Positions 17,301 through 20,000 of a stretch of 20,000 bases of DNA are shown piece by piece. The DNA comes from Symbiodinium natans (taxonomy: Eukaryota > Sar > Dinophyceae > Suessiales > Symbiodiniaceae): contig CAJNDS010002235.1 in the NCBI GenBank assembly GCA_905221605.1, positions 778,375 through 798,374 of the forward strand, read 5' to 3'. A program made the translations under genes and the position numbers. How positions within the stretch are numbered: the first letter of the stretch is position 1; each line of letters opens with the position of its first letter. Under the pieces are notes generated by a model that saw only the letters and a program-made list of their open reading frames with translations, searched no databases and had not been told where the DNA came from.

Positions 17301-20000
17301 TCAAGGACCATGTATTGCCTCTATTGAGCAGGGGGGGCGAGGCGGCGCACAGGATCGCTTCTTCAGAGTTTAGGTCCAAAAAGCTTGAGACCTTAGAGGG
17401 TTCAGGGCACAAGGGGCAGAAGCCCTGTTTCGGGCTTCGGGGCGTCTAGGCTTTATAGGGGCTTACGGGCTTGTGGGGCTTAGGGTTGGGGTTTTGGGTG
17501 TAACTCTAAGCCCGACGTGGCGTGGGCAACCTGGACACCCTTCTTGGAGGCTCATGGGCCTTTATACCTGGAGTGAGGAGGGTGAGGAAGCGGCTACGAA
17601 GGTGGTCACGAAACCCTAAACCCTAAATAATCCGAATAAGCCCGAAACCCTAAACCCTAAGCCCCAAACCCTATATGCCCTAAACCCTAGCCCATCAACC
17701 CGAGCCCCCAACGCCAAACCCTCAGCCCTAAACCCTAAACCCTAAACCCTAAACCCTAAACCCTAAACCCTAAACCCTAAACCCTAAACCGTCCCCGCAA
17801 GCGCGAAGGCAAATGCACCAGAGCCTGCTCGGCCAGGACGCGAAGAGGGCACTCGGCGTTGAAGGGCCTTTGAGTAGGATCCTAAATCTTTCATGGGCTT
17901 CCCTAATTCCCTACTACCCCCTCCTCTATACTACCCCCCCTAGGTTCCCCCCATAATTAAGGTTATTTAAGGTTATTTAAGGTCATTTAAGGGGGGAAGT
18001 AAAAACCCTGGAGCCTCAATCTTAGACCCTACCCAAAGGCTCCAATGTAGTTCCTTGTTTGGGTTGGTCATAGGAGATTCTAGTCTACTACCTCAAAAAG
18101 GTACTACGTATACCCTGACCCTGAACCCAAAACCCTGGATTGAAGTTCCTGCTATAGGGTTTAGGGTTTAGGGTTTAGGGTTTAGGGTTTAGGGTTTAGG
18201 GTTTAGGGTTTAGGGTTTAGGGTTTAGGGTTTCGTGTCCCTCGGTGGTAGTTCCTGATGTTGGGTCTTGAGCTTCGCAAATACTATACGGGGACCCCCAC
18301 AAAAGGATCCATAGTTAGGGGCCCAGGGGTTTCAAAGGAGGGGCCCTCAAACCACTGACTCCAGACCATCGATCTCTACGCCCTAAACAACCCAAAAATC
18401 CTAAGCCCTCAAACTTGAGCAACCCCACACCCTAAACCCGACACCCTAGACCCTAAACCCTAAACCCCAAACCCTAAACCCCAAACCCTAAACCCTCAAC
18501 CCTAAACCCCAAACCCCCAAAACAGCCCTCGATGCCACGTGCAGCCAGGGCCACTTGGCGGCTTGGATGACCAATTCCGGGTCTCTCGTCGGGTCGGTCT
18601 GGTAGGGATCGAAGGGGGGCCTCAGCTGCTTTGGGGGGCTTTTGGTGAGCGCCTTCCTTTTTGTGGGATTATGTAGTTTACCCAAAGGCTCCTATGTAGT
18701 ACCTTTTTGGGGTAGTATACTACAATCCCCTATAACTAACCCAAAAAGGAACTACATTGGAGCCTTTGGGCTATAGGGCCTACTTAAGGGCTTTAGAGTT
18801 TACGGATTAATTCGGGTGCAAGGCGTGTCGATGCACCAAGCGCAGACGTGGAGCGGGAGGTTCTTGTACTCGTCCATGCACAGGTGGCCAATGCGGTACT
18901 CACCCAAGATGTCCTTCACGCTCGCGACGTTGTGCTGCGCGTACATCGCCCAGAAGGGGTCAATCCTCGGAGCGCTTCCCCCAAAACTGCCACCAAAGCC
19001 CAACAGTCCTACTTTGGAGGTTCATGGGTGGTACCACAGCTCGGGCTAGTTTTGTTTTGTTTTTTGTTGAGTCCTTTTTTCTTTGTGGGGGGGGGGGGGG
19101 GGGGGGGGAAGGGGGGCCTTATAACATTGAACTTCGATGGATTCTGTCGTGTTATATGGGCCCTTAGAACCATAGCATTGTAAGGTCTATGCCACATCTC
19201 CATAAGGTCTATACCACATCACCAGAGTTGGGGCGGTTTGGGTTTCGGGTTTTGGGCCAGCGCAACATAAATCATGTTATGCGGGACCGTTTTAAGCAAG
19301 ACATGCAGGAGCCTGCGTAGGTTAATTGTTATTTACATTATTTTATTTATTTATAATTGATTCTCTATTTATTTATTTATTGTTCTTACTTGTTTGCTTT
19401 TTTTGTTTTGGGCGGGGTTCGGGTTTAGCGCCTAAGGTCTAGGGTGACCTATTGGTTCTTAGTAGATGAGGGAACTAGGTACCCCTTACAAGGCTTACAA
19501 GGTGTATACATGTAATATACATGTATGAATACATGTTTACTGTCATTACGCTTTTTGGGGGGATGTAAGGTACCTGATTCCCTCATTGACTACTGCCAAG
19601 AACCAGTGTGTCTGCAGTGTTTTGGGGTTTAGGATCCAGAGCCCATATTTAGCTTGGTAGCCCGGTAACCATCGTATACCAAGAGCACACTTTTCTTGGT
19701 TGGTTACCTTATAAGGGAACCCAGAACCAAAAAAAGGGGCAAAGGGTACTACCAAGTTAGGCTGCTTTTCGGGGCACGCAACCCGGAAGAGTCCGTAGCA
19801 ATTTCGCAGCCCAGCGGCTCCATATGGCTAGCTAAGCCTTCAAGACCTGAACCCTCCAAACTTAAACCTTCAGCCCTAAACCCCAAACCCCAAGCCCCAA
19901 ACCCCAAACCATAAACCCTAAACTTAAACCCTAAACCCTAAGAAACCCTCAACCCTAAAAACCCAAGCATCTGCCCACCCGCAGCTTTGAGAATGCGCTC
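2900..20000 (-). CDS. SUOX: Sulfite oxidase, animal type (cytochrome b5 - Moco - dimerisation), 25 exons, 5' end outside window
   Basis: Sulfite oxidase oxidises sulfite to sulfate at a molybdopterin centre and passes electrons through a cytochrome b5 heme; in animals it works in the mitochondrial intermembrane space with cytochrome c as acceptor. The gene was assembled by reading the minus strand between repeat tracts. Exons, 5' to 3': 19975->20000, 18864-18965, 18555-18620, 17825-17867, 17129-17176, 16678-16719, 16143-16190, 15096-15131, 14070-14129, 13066-13152, 11299-11331 (provisional), 10869-10915, 10689-10720, 10084-10133, 9571-9605, 9036-9081, 8642-8704, 7860-7958, 7468-7534, 6341-6399, 5678-5744, 4693-4748, 3654-3698, 3192-3236, 2900-3007. 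All phases join, giving about 460-470 codons to a TGA. Family motifs appear in the right order ([73 protein letters not shown]). Nitrate reductase is excluded because cytochrome b5 precedes the Moco domain and the frame stops after the dimerisation domain. Subcellular targeting cannot be judged. Confidence 0.93.
3009..3069 (+). repeat. TTTAGGG tract forming the exon 25 acceptor
   Basis: About nine TTTAGGG units. Their exon-proximal end supplies the CCCTAG acceptor of exon 25 on the sense strand. Confidence 0.95.
3192..3236 (-). CDS. SUOX: SUOX exon 24: YNVQPES
   Basis: The sense strand reads [15 protein letters not shown] and joins VWNIRGVL in exon 25, matching NVQPExVxxxWNxRGVL. The acceptor is GCAG|G and the donor GTGTCT, phase 0. 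GGTGT occurs at both ends of the following 184-bp intron. Confidence 0.94.
3270..3353 (+). repeat. TTTAGGG tract, upstream of exon 24
   Basis: About twelve perfect units preceded by a poly-G stretch (3245-3268), on the acceptor side of exon 24. Confidence 0.95.
3503..3600 (+). repeat. TTTAGGG tract, donor side of exon 23
   Basis: About fourteen units, one of them TTTCGGG. Both tracts of this intron have the same orientation, unlike most introns here. Confidence 0.95.
3654..3698 (-). CDS. SUOX: SUOX exon 23: VKLMVK strand
   Basis: The sense strand reads [15 protein letters not shown] and joins exon 24 to give [12 protein letters not shown], the family's VxVKAxDxxxNVQP. The donor is GCATGG (GC). 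A canonical-looking GTAACT seven bases later would insert AW and break the alignment. The open frame continues upstream to an AAG at 3717, so a start at 3716 is possible. Flanking telomeric tracts are reversed relative to most exons. Confidence 0.82.
3721..3795 (-). repeat. CCCTAAA tract, acceptor side of exon 23
   Basis: About ten CCCTAAA units with CCCTGAA variants, ending CCCTAG. Confidence 0.95.
4000..4170. repeat. Degenerate minisatellite, GGGGCTTCAAA-like
   Basis: About fifteen copies of a roughly 11-bp unit (GGGGCTTCAAA, GGGGCTCTAAA, GGGGCTTTGAAA) lie in the intron between exons 22 and 23. This repeat family is distinct from the telomeric one. Confidence 0.8.
4290..4340 (+). repeat. 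TTTAGGG tract
   Basis: About seven TTTAGGG units in the intron between exons 22 and 23. Confidence 0.9.
4555..4686 (-). repeat. Long perfect CCCTAAA tract, donor side of exon 22
   Basis: About eighteen near-perfect units end six bases from the exon 22 coding end, so the sense intron begins almost directly with TTTAGGG repeats. Confidence 0.95.
4693..4748 (-). CDS. SUOX: SUOX exon 22: WAWTxWxAxLPIP
   Basis: The sense strand reads [18 protein letters not shown], matching the family's (K/S)WAWxxWxAxVPVP. The acceptor is GAG|G. The donor is inferred as GAGGGG because GAGG recurs at the next acceptor and the frame joins to EELRKPG. Flanks are a long CCCTAAA tract (left) and TTTAGGG tract (right). 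Confidence 0.9.
4768..4965 (+). repeat. TTTAGGG tract with TTTTAGGG and TTGAGGG sub-blocks
   Basis: The tract holds TTTAGGG units, three TTTTAGGG units (about 4812-4838), then TTGAGGG units and degenerate variants. It lies on the acceptor side of exon 22. Confidence 0.9.
5221..5475. repeat. ATGT/ATAC/TA microsatellite, largely self-complementary
   Basis: Blocks of TATG, GCATGCATGC, GTACAT and TATATATA run for about 250 bp. The long frames across it on both strands are repeat artefacts. Confidence 0.95.
5541..5566. repeat. Poly-C run (26 bp)
   Basis: An uninterrupted run of 26 C. Its length may be unreliable in sequencing. Confidence 0.95.
5582..5650 (-). repeat. CCCTAAA tract, donor side of exon 21
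   Basis: CCCTAAA and CCCCAAA units next to exon 21. Confidence 0.9.
5678..5744 (-). CDS. SUOX: SUOX exon 21: VSxDGxxW of dimerisation domain
   Basis: The sense strand reads [17 protein letters not shown], then NQSLT. It matches RVDVSxDGGxTWxxAxL and continues RVE of exon 20. The acceptor is CAG|G. The 3' limit is uncertain: donor GAGCCT after 5678 gives TRSWAW with exon 22, while GTCTGT after 5671 with acceptor AAG|C gives TRAFWAW. The first keeps the AG|G acceptor used elsewhere. Confidence 0.9.
5786..5898. mobile_element. TA-flanked inverted-repeat element B (109-bp core)
   Basis: The core 5788-5896 begins CCCAGAGACTCC and ends GGAGTCTCTGGG, with TA on both sides. The arms match for about 43 bp with few mismatches and contain TTAATTAAGG. 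It lies in the intron between exons 20 and 21. Confidence 0.85.
5911..5937 (+). repeat. Short TTTAGGG tract
   Basis: Three to four TTTAGGG/TTTGGGG units directly after the inverted-repeat element, on the acceptor side of exon 21. Confidence 0.8.
5942..6021 (+). repeat. Dispersed 80-bp repeat, copy 1
   Basis: It starts GGTTGGTTACTTTATAAGGG and is similar over its whole length to 19698-19775, with conserved blocks AAGGGGCA, GG(C/T)AC(C/T)AC and TTTTCGGGGC-like ends. Nature unknown; it has no terminal inverted repeats. Confidence 0.75.
6213..6329. mobile_element. Inverted-repeat element C flanked by CTA
   Basis: The core 6216-6326 (111 bp) begins CCCAGAGGGTCC and ends GGACCCTCTGGG. The arms are about 50 bp and nearly perfect, with CTA on both sides. 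It shares the CCCAGAG terminus with element B. It lies in the same intron, 14 bp from the exon 20 donor. Confidence 0.85.
6341..6399 (-). CDS. SUOX: SUOX exon 20: WSGGGR motif
   Basis: The sense strand reads [19 protein letters not shown]. The arginine of SGGGR reaches the sulfite-binding pocket in the animal enzyme. The acceptor is AAG|GC and the donor GCCGCG (GC). Two inverted-repeat elements (6216-6326 and 5788-5896) sit in the next intron; the first ends 14 bp from the exon. Confidence 0.96.
6430..7283. other. Intron sequence between exons 19 and 20, repeat-poor
   Basis: Mostly unique DNA with a C-rich CCCACAC stretch at 6900-6995 and G-rich variants of the telomeric unit at 6420-6470. 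Short frames occur on both strands, but none shows a domain or the AG|G acceptor pattern. Confidence 0.5.
7284..7440 (-). repeat. CCCTAAA tracts, donor side of exon 19
   Basis: Two clusters of CCCTAAA with CCCAAAA variants (7284-7350 and 7390-7440). Confidence 0.9.
7468..7534 (-). CDS. SUOX: SUOX exon 19: MPVNSAI, start of dimerisation domain
   Basis: The sense strand reads [14 protein letters not shown], then SLVELTSD. (E/D)xPVxSAI begins the C-terminal dimerisation domain. The acceptor is GAG|G. The donor is GTTGTA in phase 1, and the G left over joins GC of exon 20 to give glycine. Confidence 0.95.
7740..7856 (-). repeat. CCCTAAA tract with CCCTCAA variants, donor side of exon 18
   Basis: The tract reaches the exon 18 donor, so the sense-strand intron begins GACGGG followed by TTTAGGG. 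Confidence 0.9.
7860..7958 (-). CDS. SUOX: SUOX exon 18: SHWQxxDYKxF
   Basis: The sense strand contains [15 protein letters not shown], then [13 protein letters not shown], matching EESxSHWQxxDYKxF...W..VDF..xPSIQ at the end of the Moco domain. The acceptor is ATGAG|G and the donor GACGGG (GA), phase 0, continuing to [13 protein letters not shown] is repeated at both intron ends. Flanks are CCCTAAA left and a 28-unit TTTAGGG-type tract right. Confidence 0.96.
7965..8160 (+). repeat. Long TTTAGGG tract with a TCTAGGG block
   Basis: About 28 units. Roughly 8021-8052 are TCTAGGG, and the rest are mostly perfect TTTAGGG. It lies on the acceptor side of exon 18. Confidence 0.95.
8161..8436. other. 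Intron sequence between exons 17 and 18
   Basis: Degenerate CCCTAAA-like units and unique AT-richer DNA (8240-8340). No exon was identified. Confidence 0.5.
8437..8469. repeat. Poly-T (14) followed by poly-G (19)
   Basis: Adjacent homopolymers at 8437-8450 and 8451-8469. Length may be unreliable. Confidence 0.9.
8642..8704 (-). CDS. SUOX: SUOX exon 17: [14 protein letters not shown]
   Basis: The sense strand reads [14 protein letters not shown], then SRLVVAE. VPGxxGARxVKWL is a hallmark of the Moco domain. The acceptor is CCCAG|G, formed at the very edge of a telomere-like tract, and the donor is GACAAC (GA), phase 0. Using the GA donor gives the same spacing from KWL to EES as in the human enzyme. 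Confidence 0.95.
8707..8800. repeat. TTTAGGG tract running into a TA microsatellite
   Basis: Telomeric units at 8707-8737 form the exon 17 acceptor. They are followed by TATATA/TTATTATA DNA to about 8800. Confidence 0.85.
8936..9003 (-). repeat. CCCTAAA tract, donor side of exon 16
   Basis: CCCTAAA, CCCCAAA and CCCAAAA units. Confidence 0.85.
9036..9081 (-). CDS. SUOX: SUOX exon 16: NGxPIPxDHGxPLR
   Basis: The sense strand reads [15 protein letters not shown] after a split methionine codon. The family motif is MNGxPLPxDHGFPLR; phenylalanine is alanine here. The acceptor is AAAG|G and the donor GCCCCT (GC), phase 0, leading into VVPG of exon 17. Flanks are CCCTAAA left and TTTAGGG right. Confidence 0.95.
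9105..9190 (+). repeat. TTTAGGG tract, acceptor side of exon 16
   Basis: Degenerate TTTAGGG, TTTCGGG and TTTGGGG units. Confidence 0.85.
9340..9535 (-). repeat. 46-bp-period minisatellite built from telomere-like subunits
   Basis: The unit contains CCCTATAAA, CCCTACAAA, CCCAAAACAAA and CCCTATGCA subunits. Copies start at 9361, 9407 and 9453, exactly 46 bp apart, with a partial fourth. It lies on the donor side of exon 15 and gives rise to artefactual long frames. Confidence 0.9.
9571..9605 (-). CDS. SUOX: SUOX exon 15: 35-bp micro-exon, DVLLAFKM
   Basis: The sense strand reads [11 protein letters not shown] plus AT, completed by G in exon 16 to methionine. The family consensus is (D/E)VLLAYEMNG. 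The acceptor is CAG|G and the donor GCGCCT (GC). A 46-bp-period minisatellite (about 9361-9535) begins on the donor side. Confidence 0.93.
9662..9760 (+). repeat. TTTAGGG tract, acceptor side of exon 15
   Basis: TTTAGGG units with GGGTTTATAG and GGGATTTAGG variants. Confidence 0.9.
9996..10046 (-). repeat. CCCTAAA tract, donor side of exon 14
   Basis: About six CCCTAAA units, some 40 bp from exon 14. Confidence 0.9.
10084..10133 (-). CDS. SUOX: SUOX exon 14: YGASIPL motif
   Basis: The sense strand reads [16 protein letters not shown]. In the animal enzymes the tyrosine of YGASIP is an active-site residue. The acceptor is AAG|GC, the donor GACCTG (GA). CAGGACC is present at both ends of the following intron. 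The exon is flanked by CCCTAAA on the left and G-rich repeat DNA on the right. Confidence 0.95.
10594..10665 (-). repeat. CCCTGAA block followed by CCCTAAA, donor side of exon 13
   Basis: Four CCCTGAA units, then four CCCTAAA units: local spread of a single-base variant. Confidence 0.9.
10689..10720 (-). CDS. SUOX: SUOX exon 13: 32-bp micro-exon
   Basis: The sense strand reads [10 protein letters not shown] with one extra base at each end. It fills the segment before DTKGFYGAS, normally HVxFxGxDxxxxG. Support comes from phase on both sides and from a shared GGCGA at the two ends of the following intron (AATG|GCGAGA and AAG|GCGACA). The acceptor is AAG|G and the donor GC. Confidence 0.72.
10731..10815 (+). 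repeat. TTTAGGG tract in the 148-bp intron between exons 12 and 13
   Basis: About twelve units with single variants. They make up more than half of this shortest recognised intron. Confidence 0.95.
10869..10915 (-). CDS. SUOX: SUOX exon 12: helix between GAIS and YGAS motifs
   Basis: The sense strand reads [15 protein letters not shown] plus two bases. The sequence is not diagnostic alone, but the phase joins exactly to exon 13 (AA + G gives lysine) and the position fits the family's variable segment. The acceptor is CTAG|G and the donor GCCCCT. Telomere-like DNA is reversed around it (TTTAGGG side left, CCCTAA side right). Confidence 0.75.
11183..11270 (-). repeat. CCCTAAA tract with a CCCTGAA block
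   Basis: About twelve units, three of them CCCTGAA. It lies to the left of provisional exon 11. Confidence 0.9.
11299..11331 (-). CDS. SUOX: Probable SUOX exon 11: acidic insert (provisional limits)
   Basis: The minus strand is open from about 11361 and reads [17 protein letters not shown], with mostly G or C in third positions. It lies between exons 10 and 12 and is flanked by CCCTAAA on the left and TTTAGGG on the right, like other exons. Using AG|GGG and donor GCTCAG gives 11 codons in phase 0 to 0. The family has no such acidic stretch here, so this is either a lineage-specific insert after DVLDYIG or not an exon. Exons 10 and 12 also join in frame without it. Confidence 0.4.
11371..11430 (+). 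repeat. TTTAGGG tract, right of provisional exon 11
   Basis: About six perfect units followed by GCTTAGG variants. Confidence 0.9.
11615..11713. mobile_element. Inverted-repeat element D1 (about 99 bp)
   Basis: The arms read CTGATTCTTAGCAGGGAATG and, reversed, CTGGTTCTTAGTAGGGAATG, followed by AGGGAATNAGG. The centre is TATATA-rich. It is related to element D2 at 19452-19606 and lies in the intron between exons 10 and 11. Confidence 0.8.
11714..12385. other. Intron sequence, mostly unique, between exons 10 and 11
   Basis: A short G-rich telomere-like block sits at 11905-11960. The remainder is unique and includes the 64-codon frame at 12152-12346. Confidence 0.5.
12152..12346 (-). CDS. Uncharacterised 64-codon ORF inside a SUOX intron
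   Basis: An ATG-started frame in the 1.7-kb intron between exons 10 and 11 encodes a Cys-containing, acidic-ended peptide (ending RVLLEMFGG). The region is repeat-free and GC-rich, unlike most of the intron. No family was recognised. It could be a gene fragment, an intron-nested gene or chance. Confidence 0.2.
   Translation of the reverse strand: MVPAAPLRCYARERGCVPTSGMLRALPEQAASDQPCKAIENAGFGCSDNDDVFIQRVLLEMFGG
12386..12440 (+). repeat. TTTGGGG/TTTAGGG tract
   Basis: A few TTTGGGG units followed by TTTAGGG units. Confidence 0.85.
12627..12871 (+). repeat. TTTGAGGG array: 28 eight-base units after three TTTAGGG
   Basis: 12627-12647 are three TTTAGGG units. 12648-12871 are exactly 28 units of TTTGAGGG, with one GTTGAGGG near 12772. 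This single-base-insertion variant forms a pure array, pointing to local tandem expansion. The Pro/Ser/Asn-repeat frames on the minus strand are artefacts. Confidence 0.97.
13066..13152 (-). CDS. SUOX: SUOX exon 10: GLxWxxGAISxAxWxGVxLxDVL
   Basis: The sense strand contains [12 protein letters not shown], then [17 protein letters not shown]. This is the family block after CxGNRR and before the YGAS motif. The acceptor is GAG|GTC and the donor GCTTCT (GC), phase 0. Unusually, the nearby telomeric DNA is reversed: TTTAGGG type on the left and CCCTAAA type on the right. Confidence 0.95.
13194..13470. repeat. Short mixed-orientation telomere-like blocks
   Basis: CCCTAAA units at 13194-13220 and 13413-13446, and TTTCGGG/TTTAGGG units at 13317-13352, in the intron between exons 9 and 10. 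Confidence 0.8.
13720..13775. repeat. ATAC/TA/TATG microsatellite
   Basis: ACATATAC, TATATA and GTATGTATG blocks. Frames across it are artefacts. Confidence 0.9.
13884..14060 (-). repeat. CCCTAAA blocks, donor side of exon 9
   Basis: CCCTAAA and CCCTATAA units at 13884-13940 and six CCCTAAA units at 14024-14060, which end ten bases from exon 9. Confidence 0.9.
14070..14129 (-). CDS. SUOX: SUOX exon 9: molybdenum-ligand cysteine, CSGNRR
   Basis: The sense strand reads [20 protein letters not shown]. The cysteine of C(A/S/V)GNRR is the protein ligand to molybdenum in the family, so the catalytic centre looks intact. The acceptor is AAG|GTC and the donor GTGGCG, phase 0 at both ends. The exon has CCCTAAA repeats on the left and TTTAGGG-like DNA on the right. 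Confidence 0.96.
14141..14395 (+). repeat. Degenerate TTTTGGGG / TTTTAGGG tract, acceptor side of exon 9
   Basis: G- and T-rich units with variable T runs. Frames across it are artefacts. Confidence 0.85.
14405..14820. other. Unique 400-bp intron segment between exons 8 and 9
   Basis: Repeat-free, balanced base composition, with frames on both strands (14422-14670 plus, 14517-14783 minus). There is a small internal direct repeat (GAAGCTACGC, near 14725). No domain or RNA structure was recognised. Confidence 0.4.
15096..15131 (-). CDS. SUOX: SUOX exon 8: LTLxDLxxxxRF
   Basis: The sense strand reads [12 protein letters not shown], 36 bp in phase 0 to 0. It continues KLTLK from exon 7 and leads into the cysteine exon. 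The acceptor is AAG|GAC and the donor GTGTGG. The open frame continues a little upstream (PLK), so a start at 15140 is formally possible, but it would duplicate LK. Confidence 0.9.
15145..15224 (+). repeat. TTTAGGG tract, acceptor side of exon 8
   Basis: Eleven near-perfect units. Confidence 0.95.
15345..15424 (-). repeat. CCCTAAA / CCCTAAACTCCAAA tract
   Basis: Perfect and variant CCCTAAA units in the intron between exons 7 and 8. Confidence 0.9.
15612..15664 (-). repeat. Short CCCTAAA tract
   Basis: About seven units with variants. Confidence 0.85.
15811..15975 (-). repeat. CCCTAAG array
   Basis: About twenty units of CCCTAAG or CCCCAAG instead of CCCTAAA, another locally homogenised single-base variant. 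Confidence 0.9.
16143..16190 (-). CDS. SUOX: SUOX exon 7: Moco domain (KLTL)
   Basis: The sense strand reads [16 protein letters not shown] and joins exon 8 to give [13 protein letters not shown], the family's LTLxDL segment. The acceptor is AAAG|G and the donor GACACT (GA), both phase 0. AAGGAC is repeated at both ends of the following intron. Confidence 0.9.
16212..16235 (+). repeat. Short TTTAGGG tract, acceptor side of exon 7
   Basis: Three units ending TTTTAG. Confidence 0.85.
16498..16650. repeat. TTTAGGG block facing a CCCTAAA block
   Basis: TTTAGGG and GCGGATTA variants at 16498-16577, then CCCTAAA units at 16604-16650, the latter on the donor side of exon 6. Confidence 0.85.
16678..16719 (-). 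CDS. SUOX: SUOX exon 6: Moco domain beta segment
   Basis: The sense strand reads [14 protein letters not shown]. The position matches the DPxxYxLxV segment after RNHxPVP in the family. The acceptor is TTAG|G and the donor GAGACT (a GA donor), both phase 0. The GA donor is favoured because GGAGA occurs at both ends of this intron and the join reads YAL-EIVKG. Confidence 0.85.
16990..17113. mobile_element. TA-flanked imperfect palindromic element E (120-bp core)
   Basis: The core 16992-17111 begins CTTGGAGGATCA and ends TGATCCTTTAAG, flanked by TA. The arms pair imperfectly for about 55 bp. It lies in the intron between exons 5 and 6. It is more diverged than elements A to C and does not share their CCC termini. 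Confidence 0.7.
17129..17176 (-). CDS. SUOX: SUOX exon 5: FLTPNExFFVRNH motif
   Basis: The sense strand reads [16 protein letters not shown], the strongest family signature in the window. In the animal enzyme the arginine of the RNH motif lines the sulfite pocket. The acceptor is GAG|G and the donor GTTCCC, both phase 0. Donor and next acceptor share GTTCC, and the join completes NHLPVP. An imperfect palindromic element (16992-17111) begins 18 bp inside the downstream intron. Confidence 0.95.
17611..17790 (-). repeat. CCCTAAA tract, donor side of exon 4
   Basis: Degenerate units from 17611, then about ten perfect CCCTAAA units at 17725-17790. Confidence 0.95.
17825..17867 (-). CDS. SUOX: SUOX exon 4: start of Moco domain (PFNAE motif)
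   Basis: The sense strand reads [14 protein letters not shown], equivalent to the PFNAEPPxxLL entry motif of the sulfite oxidase molybdopterin domain. The usual PP is CP here. The acceptor is AAAG|G in phase 2, completing the split AAG codon from exon 3, and the donor is GCTCTG in phase 0. A CCCTAAA tract lies directly on the donor side. Confidence 0.92.
17885..17998. repeat. Possible small element with GGTTATTTAA triplication
   Basis: Three 10-bp units (GGTTATTTAA twice, GGTCATTTAA once) at 17961-17990 lie between GGTTCCCCCC and GGGGGGAAG, which are inverted relative to each other. It may be another small inverted-repeat element. Confidence 0.45.
18030..18110. mobile_element. Element A family, copy A3, opposite orientation and truncated
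   Basis: It begins TACCCAAAGGCTCCAATGTA and matches the reverse complement of copies A1 and A2 for about 78 bp. It lacks the final GGAGCCTTTGGG arm. It lies in the intron between exons 3 and 4. Confidence 0.8.
18155..18230 (+). repeat. TTTAGGG tract, upstream of exon 4
   Basis: Eleven near-perfect units. Confidence 0.95.
18430..18518 (-). repeat. CCCTAAA tract, donor side of exon 3
   Basis: CCCTAAA, CCCCAAA and CCCTCAA units. Confidence 0.9.
18555..18620 (-). CDS. SUOX: SUOX exon 3: linker between heme and Moco domains
   Basis: The sense strand reads [19 protein letters not shown]. This fits the DPYxxDPxRxPxL segment that links cytochrome b5 to the Moco domain in animal sulfite oxidases. 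The donor is GTGGCC in phase 2. The acceptor could instead be CAG| at 18626, starting the exon at 18625, paired with a longer exon 2. An inverted-repeat element (18681-18770) fills much of the upstream intron. Confidence 0.88.
18679..18773. mobile_element. TA-flanked inverted-repeat element, copy A2
   Basis: The core 18681-18770 is 90 bp and differs from copy A1 (542-631) at about three positions. It occupies much of the 243-bp intron between exons 2 and 3. Confidence 0.88.
18864..18965 (-). CDS. SUOX: SUOX exon 2: cytochrome b5 domain, second heme histidine
   Basis: The sense strand reads [11 protein letters not shown], then [13 protein letters not shown]. In animal sulfite oxidase the matching block is EPFWxxYxxH followed by LxxYxIGxL, and the histidine of YAQH corresponds to the second axial heme ligand. 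The acceptor is GAG|G. The 3' end is uncertain. I prefer donor GAACCT after position 18864, because it restores frame to an AG|G acceptor at 18620. The alternative is donor GTCTGC after 18848 joined to CAG|C at 18625, which adds seven residues. Confidence 0.9.
19087..19108. repeat. Poly-G run (22 bp)
   Basis: An uninterrupted run of G after a T-rich stretch, in the intron between exons 1 and 2. Confidence 0.95.
19325..19400. repeat. TTTA/ATTT-rich microsatellite
   Basis: Repeated ATTT and TTAT units with interruptions. Confidence 0.85.
19452..19606. mobile_element. Inverted-repeat element D2 (about 155 bp)
   Basis: The left arm is TTGGTTCTTAGTAGATGAGG; the right arm reversed is CTGGTTCTTGGCAGTAGTCA, then ATGAGGGAAT and AGGTACC. 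The arms resemble D1 (11615-11713). The centre is rich in ACATGT and TATACA. It lies in the intron between exons 1 and 2. Confidence 0.75.
19698..19775 (+). repeat. Dispersed 80-bp repeat, copy 2
   Basis: Same orientation as and clearly similar to 5942-6021, beginning GGTTGGTTACCTTATAAGGG. It ends in TTTTCGGGGC. Confidence 0.75.
19862..19965 (-). repeat. CCCTAAA / CCCCAAA tract, donor side of exon 1
   Basis: Degenerate units ending about ten bases from exon 1. Confidence 0.9.
19975..20000 (-). CDS. SUOX: SUOX exon 1 of window (partial): cytochrome b5 helix
   Basis: The sense strand reads ERILKAAGG and runs off the window edge. This matches the cytochrome b5 segment of animal sulfite oxidases that follows the heme-binding HPGG motif (typically ILLAAGG.xEPFW). 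The exon ends in phase 2 (GG) with donor GCAGAT, and the next exon supplies G to complete a glycine. The HPGG histidine ligand should lie just beyond position 20000. Confidence 0.8.
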
